Part shown: positions 19,637 through 29,045 of the stretch, piece after piece
Layout: each line of letters opens with the position of its first letter
Position numbering within the stretch: the first letter of the stretch is position 1
From: Piscinibacter sp.
GTDB taxonomy: Bacteria > Pseudomonadota > Gammaproteobacteria > Burkholderiales > Burkholderiaceae_C
Assembly (NCBI GenBank): GCA_016706565.1
Contig: JADJJI010000006.1
Span: forward strand, 1-64,000
Length of the DNA stretch: 64,000 nt
Reading direction: 5' to 3'
Translations under genes and position numbers: made by a program
Notes under the pieces: generated by a model
What the model was told of the DNA's origin: nothing
Databases searched by the model: none
What the model saw: only the letters and a program-made list of their open reading frames with translations

Positions 19637-20668
19637 TCAGACCAGTTGCCACGCGAGCGTTTCGCCGCCGCGCAGAGGTTTGAGGGCGGCGTCGCCGAAG
19701 GGCACGGACTCGGGCAGCACCCAGGGCTGCCGGCGCAGGGTGACGGTGCCGGTGTTGCGCGGCAGGCCGTAGAAGGCCGGGCCGTTGAAGCTGGCGAAGG
19801 CTTCGAGCTGGTCGATCGCGCCGACCGAATCGAAGGCCTCGGCGTAAAGCTCCAGCGCACTGAGCGCGGTGTAGCAGCCGGCGCAGCCGCTGGCATGCTC
19901 CTTCAGGTGCGCCGGGTGCGGCGCGCTGTCGGTGCCGAGAAAAAACTTGCGGCTGCCCGAGGTCGCCGCATTGACGAGGGCACGGCGGTGCTCCTCGCGC
20001 TTGAGCACCGGCAGGCAGTAGTAGTGCGGCCGCACACCGCCGAGGAAGATCGCGTTGCGGTTGTAGAGCAGGTGGTGCGCGGTGATGGTGGCGGCCGTCT
20101 TCGGCCCGGCCTCGCCGACGTACTGCACCGCGTCGCGCGTGGTGATGTGCTCGAAGACGATCTTCAACTCGGGGAAGTCGGCGCGCAGAGGGATCAGCTT
20201 CTGGTCGATGAAGGCCTTCTCGCGGTCGAACAGGTCGATCTCGGGGTCGGTCACCTCGCCGTGCACGAGCAGCGGCAGGCCGAGGCGCTGCATCGTGTCC
20301 AGCGTCTCGTGGACCTTGCGCAGGTCGGTCACACCGGCGTCGCTGTTCGTCGTGGCACCGGCCGGGTAGAGCTTGACGGCGACCACGCCGGCGTCCTTCG
20401 CGCGGCGGATCTCGTCGGGCGGCAGCACGTCGGTCAGGTACAGCGTCATCAGCGGCTCGAAGGCCACGCCCTGGGGCACGGCGGCGAGGATGCGCTCGCG
20501 GTAGGCCAGCGCCTGCGCCGCGGTGGTCACCGGCGGCTTCAGGTTCGGCATGATGATCGCGCGCCCGAATTGCCGCGCTGTGGCCGGCACCACGGCGGCC
20601 AGCGCCGCGCCGTCACGCACGTGCAGGTGCCAGTCGTCGGGGCGGGTGATCGTCAGGGAGTCGCTCAT
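19637..20668 (-). CDS. pyrC: Dihydroorotase (class II)
   Basis: Zinc amidohydrolase of pyrimidine synthesis that cyclises carbamoyl-aspartate to dihydroorotate. 343 residues, the class II length. Metal ligands appear in [10 protein letters not shown] (11-20), the carboxylated Lys in [33 protein letters not shown] and TITAHHL, and the catalytic Asp in FLGTDSAPH. The start is the ATG at 20666-20668. Confidence 0.97.
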   Translation of the reverse strand: MSDSLTITRPDDWHLHVRDGAALAAVVPATARQFGRAIIMPNLKPPVTTAAQALAYRERILAAVPQGVAFEPLMTLYLTDVLPPDEIRRAKDAGVVAVKLYPAGATTNSDAGVTDLRKVHETLDTMQRLGLPLLVHGEVTDPEIDLFDREKAFIDQKLIPLRADFPELKIVFEHITTRDAVQYVGEAGPKTAATITAHHLLYNRNAIFLGGVRPHYYCLPVLKREEHRRALVNAATSGSRKFFLGTDSAPHPAHLKEHASGCAGCYTALSALELYAEAFDSVGAIDQLEAFASFNGPAFYGLPRNTGTVTLRRQPWVLPESVPFGDAALKPLRGGETLAWQLV

Positions 20669-20699
20669 GCGGCGATTCTCGCACCCGCTGCAGCGGGCC

Positions 20700-21686
20700 T
20701 CAGGCGGCGCCGCGCGCCTTCTGGCTCTCGAAGTAGACCACCTTGCGCGAGCGCATCACCTCGCCCAGCGGCCGGTGCGCGGCCAGCGCCTGCCAGGGGT
20801 CGAAGACGGCGCGCTCGACCGCGTCGGCGAAGGCCTTCGCCTCGGGCGAGGCCAGGTCCTGCCGTTCGATCACCAGTTCGGCCACGTCGACATAGGGCGC
20901 CACGCTCTCAGGCCAGTCGACCGAGGCGTCCTCGATGGGCGTGCGCGCCTCGTCGACGAAGCTCTGCAACTGCAGCCGGTAGACCAGCGGCCCCTCGTTC
21001 AACTGCGCGAGGTACTCGTCGGCCCAGCGCTCGGGGCGCCGCTGCGCATGGCGGCCCTGCGGCGGCAGCAGCCGCACGCGCACCGCCGACGGCCCGCAGG
21101 CGATCGGCGCGGCACTGAAGAAGGGTTCTGTGGCAAAGCCGGAGAAGGGCAGGTCGAACGAATCCTTCAAGCGCTTGAGCTGGCCGAACATCTTCAGCGG
21201 CCCGTAGGTGCGAAGCGCCCAGCCGATCAACCCGGCCGGGCCCTGGCTCGCCGCGAGCACCAGGCCCACGAAGGGCCGGCTGTCCGGGAACGCGAAGGCG
21301 CTGCGGTTGATCAGCGTGAAGTCCTGGTGGTCGGTCGTGCCGCCCAGCGCCCCCGGGCCGTGCAGGCCGTGCACCCGCAGCGAAAAGCCGCGGATGTCGG
21401 GCACGCGGTCGTTCGCCACGTCGGTGCCGCCGTTGGACAGGCGCAGCGTGACGTCGTAGCCGCCCAAACGCTCGAACAGGCCGTGGCGCAGTTGCGCCGG
21501 CACGCCGTCGAGCACGCGCAGCGTGCCCTTGAGCGCCACGATGGGTTTGCGGTGCAGCGCGCGGCCCGTGCCGAAGCGCTTGGACTTGGCCTGCTGCATC
21601 GCCACCAGGGCGCGCGCCGCCTCCGCGTGCCGCGCCGGTTCACCTGGCTCGAAACGCTCGGCCCAGCCTGTTCCCGGCGCCGCCAT
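20700..21686 (-). CDS. Catalase-family heme protein (small, divergent)
   Basis: 328 residues, shorter than monofunctional catalases (about 480). Catalase-like landmarks: a His in ALHRKPIV (about 44) at the place of the distal His, [20 protein letters not shown] for the heme-pocket strand, [11 protein letters not shown], and near the C-terminus [20 protein letters not shown] followed by a Tyr that may be the proximal ligand. No signal peptide. Such small catalase-like proteins may act as peroxidases; activity is not predictable. It starts 3 nt after gltL and ends 31 nt before pyrC. Confidence 0.75.
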   Translation of the reverse strand: MAAPGTGWAERFEPGEPARHAEAARALVAMQQAKSKRFGTGRALHRKPIVALKGTLRVLDGVPAQLRHGLFERLGGYDVTLRLSNGGTDVANDRVPDIRGFSLRVHGLHGPGALGGTTDHQDFTLINRSAFAFPDSRPFVGLVLAASQGPAGLIGWALRTYGPLKMFGQLKRLKDSFDLPFSGFATEPFFSAAPIACGPSAVRVRLLPPQGRHAQRRPERWADEYLAQLNEGPLVYRLQLQSFVDEARTPIEDASVDWPESVAPYVDVAELVIERQDLASPEAKAFADAVERAVFDPWQALAAHRPLGEVMRSRKVVYFESQKARGAA

Positions 21687-21689
21687 CGC

Positions 21690-22424
21690 TCAGTGCTGGA
21701 GGATCTTCGAGAGGAACTCCTTGGCGCGCGGCGAGCGGGCGTCGGGGTCGCCGAAGAACTCGTCCTTCTTGCAGTCCTCGACGATCTTGCCCGCGTCCAT
21801 GAAGATCACGCGGTGGCTGACGCGCTTGGCGAAGCCCATCTCGTGCGTGACGACCATCATCGTCATGCCCTCCTTGGCCAGCAGCACCATCACGTCGAGC
21901 ACCTCGCCGACCATCTCGGGGTCGAGCGCCGAGGTGGGCTCGTCGAACAGCATCACGATCGGGTCCATCGACAGCGCGCGGGCGATCGCCACGCGCTGCT
22001 GCTGGCCGCCGGAGAGCTGGCCGGGGAACTTGTCCTTGTGCACCATCAGGCCGACGCGGTCGAGCATCTTCAGCCCGCGCGCCTTGGCCTCGTCCTGCGA
22101 GCGGCCGAGCACCTTGATCTGCGCCAGCGTCAGGTTTTCGGTGACGGTCAGGTGCGGGAACAGCTCGAAGTGCTGGAACACCATGCCCACGCGGCTGCGC
22201 AGCTTGGGCAGGTCGGTCTTCGGGTCGGAGATCGAGATGCCGTCGACGACGATGTCGCCCTTCTGGATCGGCTCCAGCGCGTTCACCGTCTTGATGAGCG
22301 TGCTCTTGCCCGAGCCCGACGGGCCGCAGACGACGACGACCTCGCCCTTCTGGATGCTGGTGGTGCAGTCGGTCAGCACCTGGAAGCTGCCGTACCACTT
22401 GCTGATGTTCTTGATGTCGATCAC
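21690..22424 (-). CDS. gltL: Glutamate/aspartate ABC importer, ATP-binding subunit
   Basis: Polar amino-acid ABC ATPase driving GltJK. 244 residues: Walker [10 protein letters not shown] (33-41), Q-loop [10 protein letters not shown], signature [15 protein letters not shown], Walker [15 protein letters not shown], and switch His in VVTHEMGF. The start is GTG at 22422-22424 with TAGGAG upstream. It is the last transport gene of the gltIJKL run, 10 nt after gltK. Confidence 0.95.
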   Translation of the reverse strand: MIDIKNISKWYGSFQVLTDCTTSIQKGEVVVVCGPSGSGKSTLIKTVNALEPIQKGDIVVDGISISDPKTDLPKLRSRVGMVFQHFELFPHLTVTENLTLAQIKVLGRSQDEAKARGLKMLDRVGLMVHKDKFPGQLSGGQQQRVAIARALSMDPIVMLFDEPTSALDPEMVGEVLDVMVLLAKEGMTMMVVTHEMGFAKRVSHRVIFMDAGKIVEDCKKDEFFGDPDARSPRAKEFLSKILQH

Positions 22425-22434
22425 GGCGGCTCTC

Positions 22435-23103
22435 CTAACGAATGATCTGGATCTTCTGCTGCAGTCGGCGCACGAGCATCGACAGGCTGAAGCAGATGAC
22501 GAAGTACACGACGGCTGCGACGAGGTAGGTCTCGACCGGCCGGTTGAAGTTCTTGCCCGCCACCTCGAAGCCCTTGAGCAGGTCGTAGGCGCCGATGGCG
22601 TACACGAGGGAGGTGTCCTGGAACAGGATGATGGTCTGCGTCAGCAGCACTGGCAGCATGTTGCGGAAGGCCTGCGGCAGCACCACCAGCTGCATGCACT
22701 GCGCGTAGGTCATGCCCACCGCGTAGCCGGCGTAGACCTGCCCCTTGGGCACGCTCTGGATGCCCGCGCGCATGATCTCCGAGTAGTAGGCCGCCTCGAA
22801 CACCGTGAAGGTGATGACGGCCGACAGCTCCGCCCCCATCGGCCGGCCGATCAGCAGCGGGATGAGCAGGAAGAACCACAGGATCACCATCACCAGCGGG
22901 ATCGAGCGCAGCGTGTTGACGTAGGCGGCGGCCGGCATCACCAGCCAGGGCTTGCCCGACAGCCGCATCAGCGCGAGCACCGTGCCCAGCGCGATGCCGC
23001 CGATCATCGCGATCAGCGTGAGCTGGATCGAGAAGAAGAAGCCCTTGATGACAAAACCGGAGACGACGTTCCAGTTAAAGAAGCTGAAGTCGAGGGCTGT
23101 CAT
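22435..23103 (-). CDS. gltK: Glutamate/aspartate ABC importer, permease subunit
   Basis: 222 residues, five hydrophobic spans, and the ABC-ATPase docking loop [20 protein letters not shown] typical of His/Glu permeases. I chose the ATG at 23101-23103 ([11 protein letters not shown]), preceded by GGGAGG. That ribosome site can pair with an upstream complementary stretch (see hairpin at 23106-23136). The frame opens earlier, but the extension runs through a repetitive GC-rich gap. Confidence 0.93.
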   Translation of the reverse strand: MTALDFSFFNWNVVSGFVIKGFFFSIQLTLIAMIGGIALGTVLALMRLSGKPWLVMPAAAYVNTLRSIPLVMVILWFFLLIPLLIGRPMGAELSAVITFTVFEAAYYSEIMRAGIQSVPKGQVYAGYAVGMTYAQCMQLVVLPQAFRNMLPVLLTQTIILFQDTSLVYAIGAYDLLKGFEVAGKNFNRPVETYLVAAVVYFVICFSLSMLVRRLQQKIQIIR

Positions 23104-23105
23104 GG

Positions 23106-23136
23106 TGCCTCCCGCCGGGCCGCCCCAAGGGAGGCA
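23106..23136 (-). promoter_or_regulatory. Hairpin sequestering the gltK ribosome-binding site
   Basis: On the minus strand, TGCCTCCC (23129-23136) is perfectly complementary to GGGAGGCA (23106-23113), which contains the gltK Shine-Dalgarno just upstream of the ATG. The 8-bp stem would hide the site in the mRNA and could tune GltK synthesis. Confidence 0.5.
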
Positions 23137-23175
23137 CGCGCCCCCTCGGGGGGCAGGAACGAAGTGACGTGGGGG
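23112..23175. repeat. REP-like GC-rich intergenic repeat between gltJ and gltK
   Basis: The gap holds GCCCCCTCGGGGGGC (a short perfect palindrome at about 23140-23154) followed by GAACGAAGTGACGTGGGGG. I recall very similar strings recurring in intergenic DNA of Comamonadaceae and relatives, so I call it a REP-like element. Copy number in this genome cannot be judged from one window. Confidence 0.4.
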
Positions 23176-23179
23176 TGGT

Positions 23180-23884
23180 TCATTTCCCACCTCCGATCAT
23201 GCCGGGCACCTGCACGCGGTTCTCGATGAACAGCGCGATGCGGTTGATGGCGAAGGCGGAGATGAAGTACAGGCCGGTCACCGCCAGATAGATCTCGATG
23301 CCGCGCGAAGTTTCTTCCTGCGCCTGCATGGCGAACATGGTCAGCTCGGCGATGCTCACCGCGAAGGCCACCGACGAGTTCTTGATGATGTTCATCGACT
23401 CGCTGGTCAGCGGCGGGATGACGATGCGGAACGCCATCGGCAGCAGCACGTAGCGGTAGGTCTGTGGCAGCGTCAGGCCCACGGCCAGGCCGGCGTAGCG
23501 CTGGCCCTTGGGCAGCGTCTGGATGCCCGCCTTGACCTGCTCGGCGATGCGCGCCGAGGTGAAGAATCCCAGCGCGAAGACCACCAGCATGAAGCTCGGC
23601 ACGCCGCGCAAGGCGAGGAAGATCGACGGAATGACGTGGTACCAGAGGAAGATCTGCACCAGCAGCGGGATGTTGCGGAACAGTTCGGTCCAGGAGTTGC
23701 CCAGCAGCACCAGCCACTTGTTGGGCACGGTACGCAGGATGCCCATCAGCGAGCCCACCAGCAACGCCACCACCAGGGCGCACAGCGCCACCGACAGCGT
23801 CCAGCCCCAGGCCGACATCAGCCACTCGAGGTAGGTCTGCCCTCCTCCGGTGTCCTGCAGGAACACCTGCCAATCCCATTTCAT
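23180..23884 (-). CDS. gltJ: Glutamate/aspartate ABC importer, permease subunit
   Basis: 234 residues beginning MKWDWQVFLQ, typical of GltJ. Five hydrophobic spans; LFRNIPLLVQIFLWYHV and the docking loop SARIAEQVKAGIQTLPKGQ are family hallmarks. The ATG at 23882-23884 has AGGAGG upstream. It is separated from gltI by 130 nt containing two stem-loops and from gltK by a 76-nt repeat-like gap. Confidence 0.94.
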   Translation of the reverse strand: MKWDWQVFLQDTGGGQTYLEWLMSAWGWTLSVALCALVVALLVGSLMGILRTVPNKWLVLLGNSWTELFRNIPLLVQIFLWYHVIPSIFLALRGVPSFMLVVFALGFFTSARIAEQVKAGIQTLPKGQRYAGLAVGLTLPQTYRYVLLPMAFRIVIPPLTSESMNIIKNSSVAFAVSIAELTMFAMQAQEETSRGIEIYLAVTGLYFISAFAINRIALFIENRVQVPGMIGGGK

Positions 23885-23933
23885 TGCGCCGCCTCCTGTT
23901 GTTCTGTGCCGGCCGGCCCCAAAAGAAAAGCGC

Positions 23934-24004
23934 GACGCGGATGGCCCGACGCCGCGCTCCCCCAGCATAAGCAAGCCCCGAGCCCGCGGGCTCAGTGCTT
24001 GCCA
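23934..24004 (-). other. Two stem-loops in gltI-gltJ intergenic region
   Basis: One stem pairs AGCGCG.CG with CG.CGCGCT around 23938-23969. The other has a GAGCCCGCGGGCTC core with outer arms GCAAGC/GCTTGC around 23970-24003. Hairpins between a binding-protein gene and its permeases commonly stabilise the upstream mRNA or cause partial termination, giving excess binding protein; that role is inferred here. Confidence 0.5.
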
Positions 24005-24014
24005 GGGGGCTCTC

Positions 24015-24917
24015 TCACTTCTTCATGTAGTCCTCGACCGGCTTGTCGTTCGGGCTCGCCCAGGCGGCCTTGGTCGCGTCGCTGGCGGGCAGGCCGACCT
24101 TGGTGTTGCTCGGCGGGATCGGCTGCACGAACCACCTGTCGTAGGTCTTGGCCAGGTCACCGCTCTTGATCTGCGCGATGATGCTGTCGTCGACTGCCTT
24201 CTTGAAGGCCGGATCGTCCTTGCGGATCATGATGGCGATCGGCTCGACCGACAGCACTTCGCCGACGATCTTGAAGTCGGCGGGGTTCTTCGCCTTGGCG
24301 ATGTTGCCGGCCAGGATCTGGCCGTCCATCACGAAGGCATCGGCGCGGCCCGACTCGAGCAGCAGGAAGCTGTCGGCGTGGTCCTTGCCGAACACCTCCT
24401 TGAAGTCGATGCCGTTGGCGCGCTCGTGCTTGCGCAGCAGCTGCACCGAGGTCGTGCCGGTGGTGGTGGCGACCGACTTGTCCTTGAGCTGGGCGATCGA
24501 CGTGATGCCCGAAGAGCCCTTGACGGCGATGCGCACTTCCTCGACGAAGGTGGTGACGGCGAAGGAGACGTCCTTCTGGCGCGTGGCGTTGTTGGTGGTC
24601 GAGCCGCACTCGATGTCCACGGTGCCGTTCTGCACCAGCGGAATGCGGTTCTGCGAGGTCACCGGCTGGTACTTGGTCTCGAGCTTGGCCAGGCCGAGCT
24701 GCTTCTGGATGTCGGCCAGCACCTTGGTGCACACCTCGACGTGGAAGCCGACGTACTTGCCGTCGCCCAGCGTGTAGCTCAGCGCGCCGGAGGATTCGCG
24801 CACGCCCATGGTCACCGAGCCGGTGTCCTTGATCTTCTTGAGCGTGTCGGCCTGGGCGCCGACGGCGACGCTGGCCGCGGCCAGGGCGATCGCCTTGATG
24901 ATCATCGTCTTGTTCAT
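24015..24917 (-). CDS. gltI: Periplasmic glutamate/aspartate-binding protein
   Basis: 300 residues with a signal peptide (MNKTMIIKAIALAAASVAVGAQA, cleavage near 23). The family 3 solute-binding fold shows GVRESSGALSY, the substrate-site region VDIECGSTTNNATRQKDV, and GKDHADSFLLLESGRADAFVMDG. It delivers substrate to GltJK/GltL, encoded next. The start is the ATG at 24915-24917. Confidence 0.94.
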   Translation of the reverse strand: MNKTMIIKAIALAAASVAVGAQADTLKKIKDTGSVTMGVRESSGALSYTLGDGKYVGFHVEVCTKVLADIQKQLGLAKLETKYQPVTSQNRIPLVQNGTVDIECGSTTNNATRQKDVSFAVTTFVEEVRIAVKGSSGITSIAQLKDKSVATTTGTTSVQLLRKHERANGIDFKEVFGKDHADSFLLLESGRADAFVMDGQILAGNIAKAKNPADFKIVGEVLSVEPIAIMIRKDDPAFKKAVDDSIIAQIKSGDLAKTYDRWFVQPIPPSNTKVGLPASDATKAAWASPNDKPVEDYMKK

Positions 24918-25008
24918 GCTGACTCCTGCAGAGGGGTTGGGAAGAGAGAGAACGGGATTCTAGGGAGCGGGGAAGCGGGGGTTTGCACGGACTTGCCCGC
25001 GATCCAAG

Positions 25009-25026
25009 GGTTCGCCCCAGGGCGAA
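25009..25026 (-). terminator. Weak hairpin after the aspartase gene
   Basis: TTCGCCC and GGGCGAA arms separated by 2 nt form a short perfect stem 20-40 nt past the aspartase stop. There is no T-tract on the minus strand, so termination is uncertain. Confidence 0.3.
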
Positions 25027-25045
25027 GACGAGGCGTTCGCAACCT

Positions 25046-26476
25046 TCATGCCACCAGGCGCACGGGCTGGGTGAGCCGCTCGGGCACGAGCAGCGCTTCC
25101 ATCTCGGCGCGGCCCATGATCCCCAGGCGCTCGGCGGTCTCGGCGATGGTGCCGCCCTCGGCCAGCGCGGTCTTGGCAATCAGTGCCGCCTTCTCGTAGC
25201 CAATGATCGGGTTCAAGGCGGTCACCAGCGTCACGGATTCGGCCACGCGACGGCGCAGCAACTCGTGATTGGGCGTGATGCCCTCGACGCAGTTCACCTG
25301 CAGCGTGCGGCAGGCGCGCGTGAGGTGCGAGATGCTCTTGTAGAGCGACCAGCCCATGATCGGCTCGAAGGCATTGAGCTGCAGTTGCCCGGCCTCGGAG
25401 GCCATGGTGATGGTGACGTCGTTGCCGATGACCTCGAAGGCCACCTGGTTCATCACCTCCGGGATCACCGGGTTGACCTTGCCCGGCATGATCGACGAGC
25501 CGGCCTGGCGCGCCGGCAGGTGGATGTCGCCGAAGCCGGCCTGCGGGCCGCTCGAGAGCAGCCGCAGGTCGTTGCACACCTTGCTGAGCTTGCAGGCCAC
25601 GCGCTTGAGCACGCCCGACAGCTGCACGAAGGCACCGGTGTCCTGCGTCGCCTCGACCAGGTTCTCGGCCATCACCACCGGCACGCCGCTGCTCTGAACG
25701 AGCAGGGGCACCACGGTCTCGGTGTAGCCGGCCGGCGCGTTGATGCCGGTGCCGATGGCGGTGGCGCCCAGGTTCACCTCGCCGATCAGCGCGCGCGCCT
25801 CGCACAGCCGCTGCTCGTCCTCGCGGATCATGATCGCGAAGGCGAGGAACTCCTGGCCCAGCGTCATCGGCACCGCGTCCTGCAGCTGCGTGCGGCCGAT
25901 CTTCAGCACGCTGCGGAACTCGGCGGCCTTGGCCTCGAAGGCGCCGCGCAGGTCGGCCATCGCGGCGAGCAGCTGGTCGATGCCGGCCCAGGCGGCCAGG
26001 CGCAGCGCGGTGGGGTAGACGTCGTTGGTGCTCTGCGAGGCGTTGACGTGGTCGTTCGGGTGCAGGTGCAGGTACTCGCCGCGCCGGTGGCCCAGGTGCT
26101 CCAGCGCCCGATTGGCGATCACCTCGTTGGCATTCATGTTGGTCGAGGTGCCGGCGCCGCCCTGGATCACGTCGACGATGAACTGATCGTGCAGGGCGCC
26201 GCCGATCAGGTCGTCGCAGGCCTGCTGGATGGCGTCGGAGCGCCGCGCGTCGAGCACGCCGAGCTTGGCGTTGGCGCGCGCCGCAGCCTTCTTGACGTGG
26301 GCCAGCGCACGCACGAGCTCCGGCCAACGGCCGACCGTCGAGCCCGAGATCGGGAAGTTCTCCACCGCGCGGGCGGTGTGCACGCCCCAGTACGCCTCGG
26401 CGGGGATCAGTTGCGTGCCGAGGAAGTCCTGCTCGGTGCGGGTGGCGGCGGGCGCCTGCGGGGTGGGTTTCGACAT
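25046..26476 (-). CDS. aspA: Aspartate ammonia-lyase
   Basis: Homotetrameric cytoplasmic enzyme converting L-aspartate to fumarate and ammonia. 476 residues. The superfamily signature GSSIMPGKVNP with its catalytic Ser is intact; GGAGTSTNMNANEVIANRALE, HPNDHVNASQSTNDVYPTA and KIGRTQLQDAVPMTLGQEF match aspartase/fumarase enzymes. Aspartase rather than fumarase is favoured by these motifs and by the adjacent glutamate/aspartate importer. The closest alternative is class II fumarase. Confidence 0.88.
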   Translation of the reverse strand: MSKPTPQAPAATRTEQDFLGTQLIPAEAYWGVHTARAVENFPISGSTVGRWPELVRALAHVKKAAARANAKLGVLDARRSDAIQQACDDLIGGALHDQFIVDVIQGGAGTSTNMNANEVIANRALEHLGHRRGEYLHLHPNDHVNASQSTNDVYPTALRLAAWAGIDQLLAAMADLRGAFEAKAAEFRSVLKIGRTQLQDAVPMTLGQEFLAFAIMIREDEQRLCEARALIGEVNLGATAIGTGINAPAGYTETVVPLLVQSSGVPVVMAENLVEATQDTGAFVQLSGVLKRVACKLSKVCNDLRLLSSGPQAGFGDIHLPARQAGSSIMPGKVNPVIPEVMNQVAFEVIGNDVTITMASEAGQLQLNAFEPIMGWSLYKSISHLTRACRTLQVNCVEGITPNHELLRRRVAESVTLVTALNPIIGYEKAALIAKTALAEGGTIAETAERLGIMGRAEMEALLVPERLTQPVRLVA

Positions 26477-26562
26477 GGGGGCGGACTGTAGGTCCGCAGG
26501 CTACCGGCAGGCCAATGCCGATTGAGGGCCAGGCCATGCGCGGCGCGCATGATCGATCAGGG

Positions 26563-27498
26563 TCAACCCGTAGACGATGCCTTGGCGTCGCTGCGCAGGA
26601 ACTCCCACAGCGCCAGCGCGCCGGCCTTGTTGTGGCGCGCCAGTTCGGGGCGTTCGCGGTAGATGCGCACTTCCATCGTGATCTCGTACTGCCCGGCCTC
26701 GGCCGCGCGCACGAGGCGGCGACTCTTCAGCTCCTTCTTCACCGAGCTCGCTGGCAGGAAGGCCATGCCGTGGCCTTCGAGCGCCATCGCCTTCAGGCCC
26801 TCGGCCATGTCGGTCTCGTAGATCGGCTCGAGCTGCGGCGGCACGGCCGCCTGCTTGACGATCACCTCGACCAGCCGGCCGAGGTAGGCGCCTTCGCCGT
26901 AGCCGAGGTAGGGCACCTTGCGCGTGCTCGTGCCGGGCAGGCGGAACAACGGCTGGCCGGACTCGTCACCGCGCGCATAGGGCGCGAGCGTCTCGTGGCC
27001 GAGGCTGAGCATCTCGTAGCGCTCGGGGCTCAACTGCAGCGGCTGGCTCGGGTGGTGGTAAGCGATCAGCAGGTCGCAGCTGCCTTCGGTGAGCTGCATC
27101 ACCGCGTCATGCACGTTCAGCGTGATCAGGCGGCTCTTCAGCGCGCCGAAGCGGCTGCGCAGGTCCATCACCCAATGCGGGAAGAAGGTGAAGGCCAGCG
27201 AGTGCGGCACGGCGAACTCGATCATGTCCTGCGCGCCGGTCTGGTGGCCGCGCATCATGTTGCGCGTCGCCTGCAGCGCGCCGAGGATTTCCAGCGACTG
27301 CGCATGGAAGGTCTCGCCGGCAGGCGTGAGCCGCGTCGGGTACGACGATCGATCGACCAGGTCGATGCCGGCCCAGGCCTCGAGCGCCTGGATGCGGCGC
27401 GAGAACGCCGGCTGCGTCACATGCCGAAGCTGCGCCGATCGCGAGAAGCTGCGCGTCTCGGCGAGGCTGACGAAGTCTTCGAGCCACTTGGTTTCCAC
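26563..27498 (-). CDS. LysR-family transcriptional regulator
   Basis: 311 residues. The N-terminal winged HTH (about 3-62) has DFVSLAETRSFSRSAQLRHV and TQPAFSRRIQALEAW, followed by a type 2 periplasmic-binding-like effector domain. I placed the start at GTG 27496-27498, giving the family-typical ETKWLEDFV opening. It lies 86 nt upstream of aspA in the same direction and divergent from the MFS gene, so it may control either; the effector is unknown. Confidence 0.87.
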   Translation of the reverse strand: METKWLEDFVSLAETRSFSRSAQLRHVTQPAFSRRIQALEAWAGIDLVDRSSYPTRLTPAGETFHAQSLEILGALQATRNMMRGHQTGAQDMIEFAVPHSLAFTFFPHWVMDLRSRFGALKSRLITLNVHDAVMQLTEGSCDLLIAYHHPSQPLQLSPERYEMLSLGHETLAPYARGDESGQPLFRLPGTSTRKVPYLGYGEGAYLGRLVEVIVKQAAVPPQLEPIYETDMAEGLKAMALEGHGMAFLPASSVKKELKSRRLVRAAEAGQYEITMEVRIYRERPELARHNKAGALALWEFLRSDAKASSTG

Positions 27499-27564
27499 GG
27501 CCCGCAGTGTAGCCACCGGCCCGCGGCCGCCGGCCGTCGCCACTGCAGGCACACTGCGGGCCCG

Positions 27565-28773
27565 ATGGGCTCATCCGCACCTCCCACCCCGCCGCGCTCC
27601 GCCGCCTGGATCGTCTTTGCCGCCGGCGTGTGCGCCGCGCTGCACGTGGGCAAGCTGCCGCCGGCCATCGGCGCGCTGCAGCAGGCGCTGGGCATGACGC
27701 TGCTGGAGGCGGGCTTCCTGCTCTCGCTGGTGCAGGCCGCGGGCATGACCGCCGGCATCGCCTTCGGGGTGCTCGCCGACGCGATGGGGCTGCGGCGCAG
27801 CATGCTTCTCGGCCTGGTGCTGCTCGCCGCCGCGAGCGCCGCCGGCGCTGTGGCCCACGGCGTGCCCGCGCTGCTGGCCCTGCGCGCGATCGAGGGCTTC
27901 GGATTCCTGATGGCGGTGTTGCCGGCACCGGGGCTGATCCGGCGGCTCGTCGCGCCGCAGCGGCTGAACGTGATGCTCGGTGTGTGGGGCACCTACATGC
28001 CGCTGGGCGCGGCGCTCGGGCTGCTCGTCGGGCCGCTGTGGATCGACGCATTCGGCTGGCGGCCCTGGTGGGCGGCACTGGCGGCGTTGACGACCGCCAT
28101 GGCACTGTTGCTGTGGCGAGGCGTGGCCGACGCGGCCGCGCCCGAGCGGGCTGCGCCTGCCGACAGCGTGATGTCGAGGGTGCGGCTCACTCTCGGCGCG
28201 CGGGGCCCCTGGCTCGTCGCGATGAGCTTCGCGCTCTACTCCAGCCAATGGCTTGCGGTGATCGGCTTCCTGCCGGTGATCTATGCGGCGGCCGGCGTCG
28301 GCTCGGCGACGACGGGGGTGCTCACGGCGCTGGCTGCGGCCGTCAACATGCTCGGCAATCTGGGCTCCGGCCGGCTGCTGCAGCGCGGCGTGCGCCCGCC
28401 GCGGCTGCTCGCGATCGGCTTCATCGTGATGGCGCTGGCCGCCGCGGCGGCGTTTGCCGGTGGCGCGGGCAGCGCGCTGCCGCCGGCGATGCGTTACGCC
28501 GCGGTGCTGCTGTTCTCCATGGTCGGAGGCGTCATCCCGGCCACGCTGTTCGCACTCGCCATGCGCGTCGCGCCGGGCGAACAAACCGTCTCGACGACGG
28601 TCGGCTGGATGCAGCAGTGGTCGGCCTTCGGCCAGTTCGTCGGGCCGCCGCTGGTGGCCTGGCTGGCCGCCCGCGCCGGCGGGTGGCACTGGACCTGGGC
28701 GGCCACCGGCGCAGCATCGCTCGCCGGCTTGGTGCTGGCGCGAGCCATCGCCCGCACCGTGCCGCCGCGCTAG
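27565..28773 (+). CDS. MFS transporter (CynX/NimT-like, substrate unknown)
   Basis: 402 residues, twelve predicted hydrophobic helices. The loop between helices 2 and 3 reads GVLADAMGLRRSMLLG, the MFS motif A. The start is the ATG at 27565-27567, 66 nt from the divergent LysR start, which suggests a shared control region. Its TAG stop is directly at the edge of the palindromic element that follows. Specificity cannot be read from sequence. Confidence 0.85.
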   Translation: MGSSAPPTPPRSAAWIVFAAGVCAALHVGKLPPAIGALQQALGMTLLEAGFLLSLVQAAGMTAGIAFGVLADAMGLRRSMLLGLVLLAAASAAGAVAHGVPALLALRAIEGFGFLMAVLPAPGLIRRLVAPQRLNVMLGVWGTYMPLGAALGLLVGPLWIDAFGWRPWWAALAALTTAMALLLWRGVADAAAPERAAPADSVMSRVRLTLGARGPWLVAMSFALYSSQWLAVIGFLPVIYAAAGVGSATTGVLTALAAAVNMLGNLGSGRLLQRGVRPPRLLAIGFIVMALAAAAAFAGGAGSALPPAMRYAAVLLFSMVGGVIPATLFALAMRVAPGEQTVSTTVGWMQQWSAFGQFVGPPLVAWLAARAGGWHWTWAATGAASLAGLVLARAIARTVPPR

Positions 28774-29039
28774 GGCCTGTTCACACTACGGGGAGGCTCG
28801 CGTGACTCGGCAAACAGGCGCCCGGAAGGCGCACGGCGCAGCCCAGGCTGGCCGCCTGGGCCAGACGTGGAACGCGGCGGACGCCTGTTTGTCGAGATCA
28901 CCCTGCGGGCCGGGGTACCCCAAGGCGCTGGGCCGCGTTGCGCCGCTGGCCCAGGCGGCCTGCCTGGGCGGCGCGCCGCGCCTCGCCCAGCGCCTTGGGC
29001 CACCCCGGCGCGAGCCTTCCCGTAGTGTGAACAGGCCCT
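28772..29039. repeat. 268-bp nested palindromic element (MITE-like or structured-RNA-like)
   Basis: Terminal inverted repeats of 31 nt match at 30 positions: 28772-28802 (AGGGCCTGTTCACACTACGG...) and 29009-29039. Inside lie two more inverted repeats: 28806-28820 with 28882-28896 (14/15 match) and 28909-28933 with 28985-29009 (23/25). Their loops contain an exact 15-nt complement, 28850-28864 with 28946-28960, and each also carries its own GCCCAGG/CCTGGGC hairpin. The whole can fold as a cloverleaf with kissing loops. It contains no convincing gene and separates convergent genes. No clear target duplication is visible. Confidence 0.85.
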
Positions 29040-29045
29040 GGTCGC

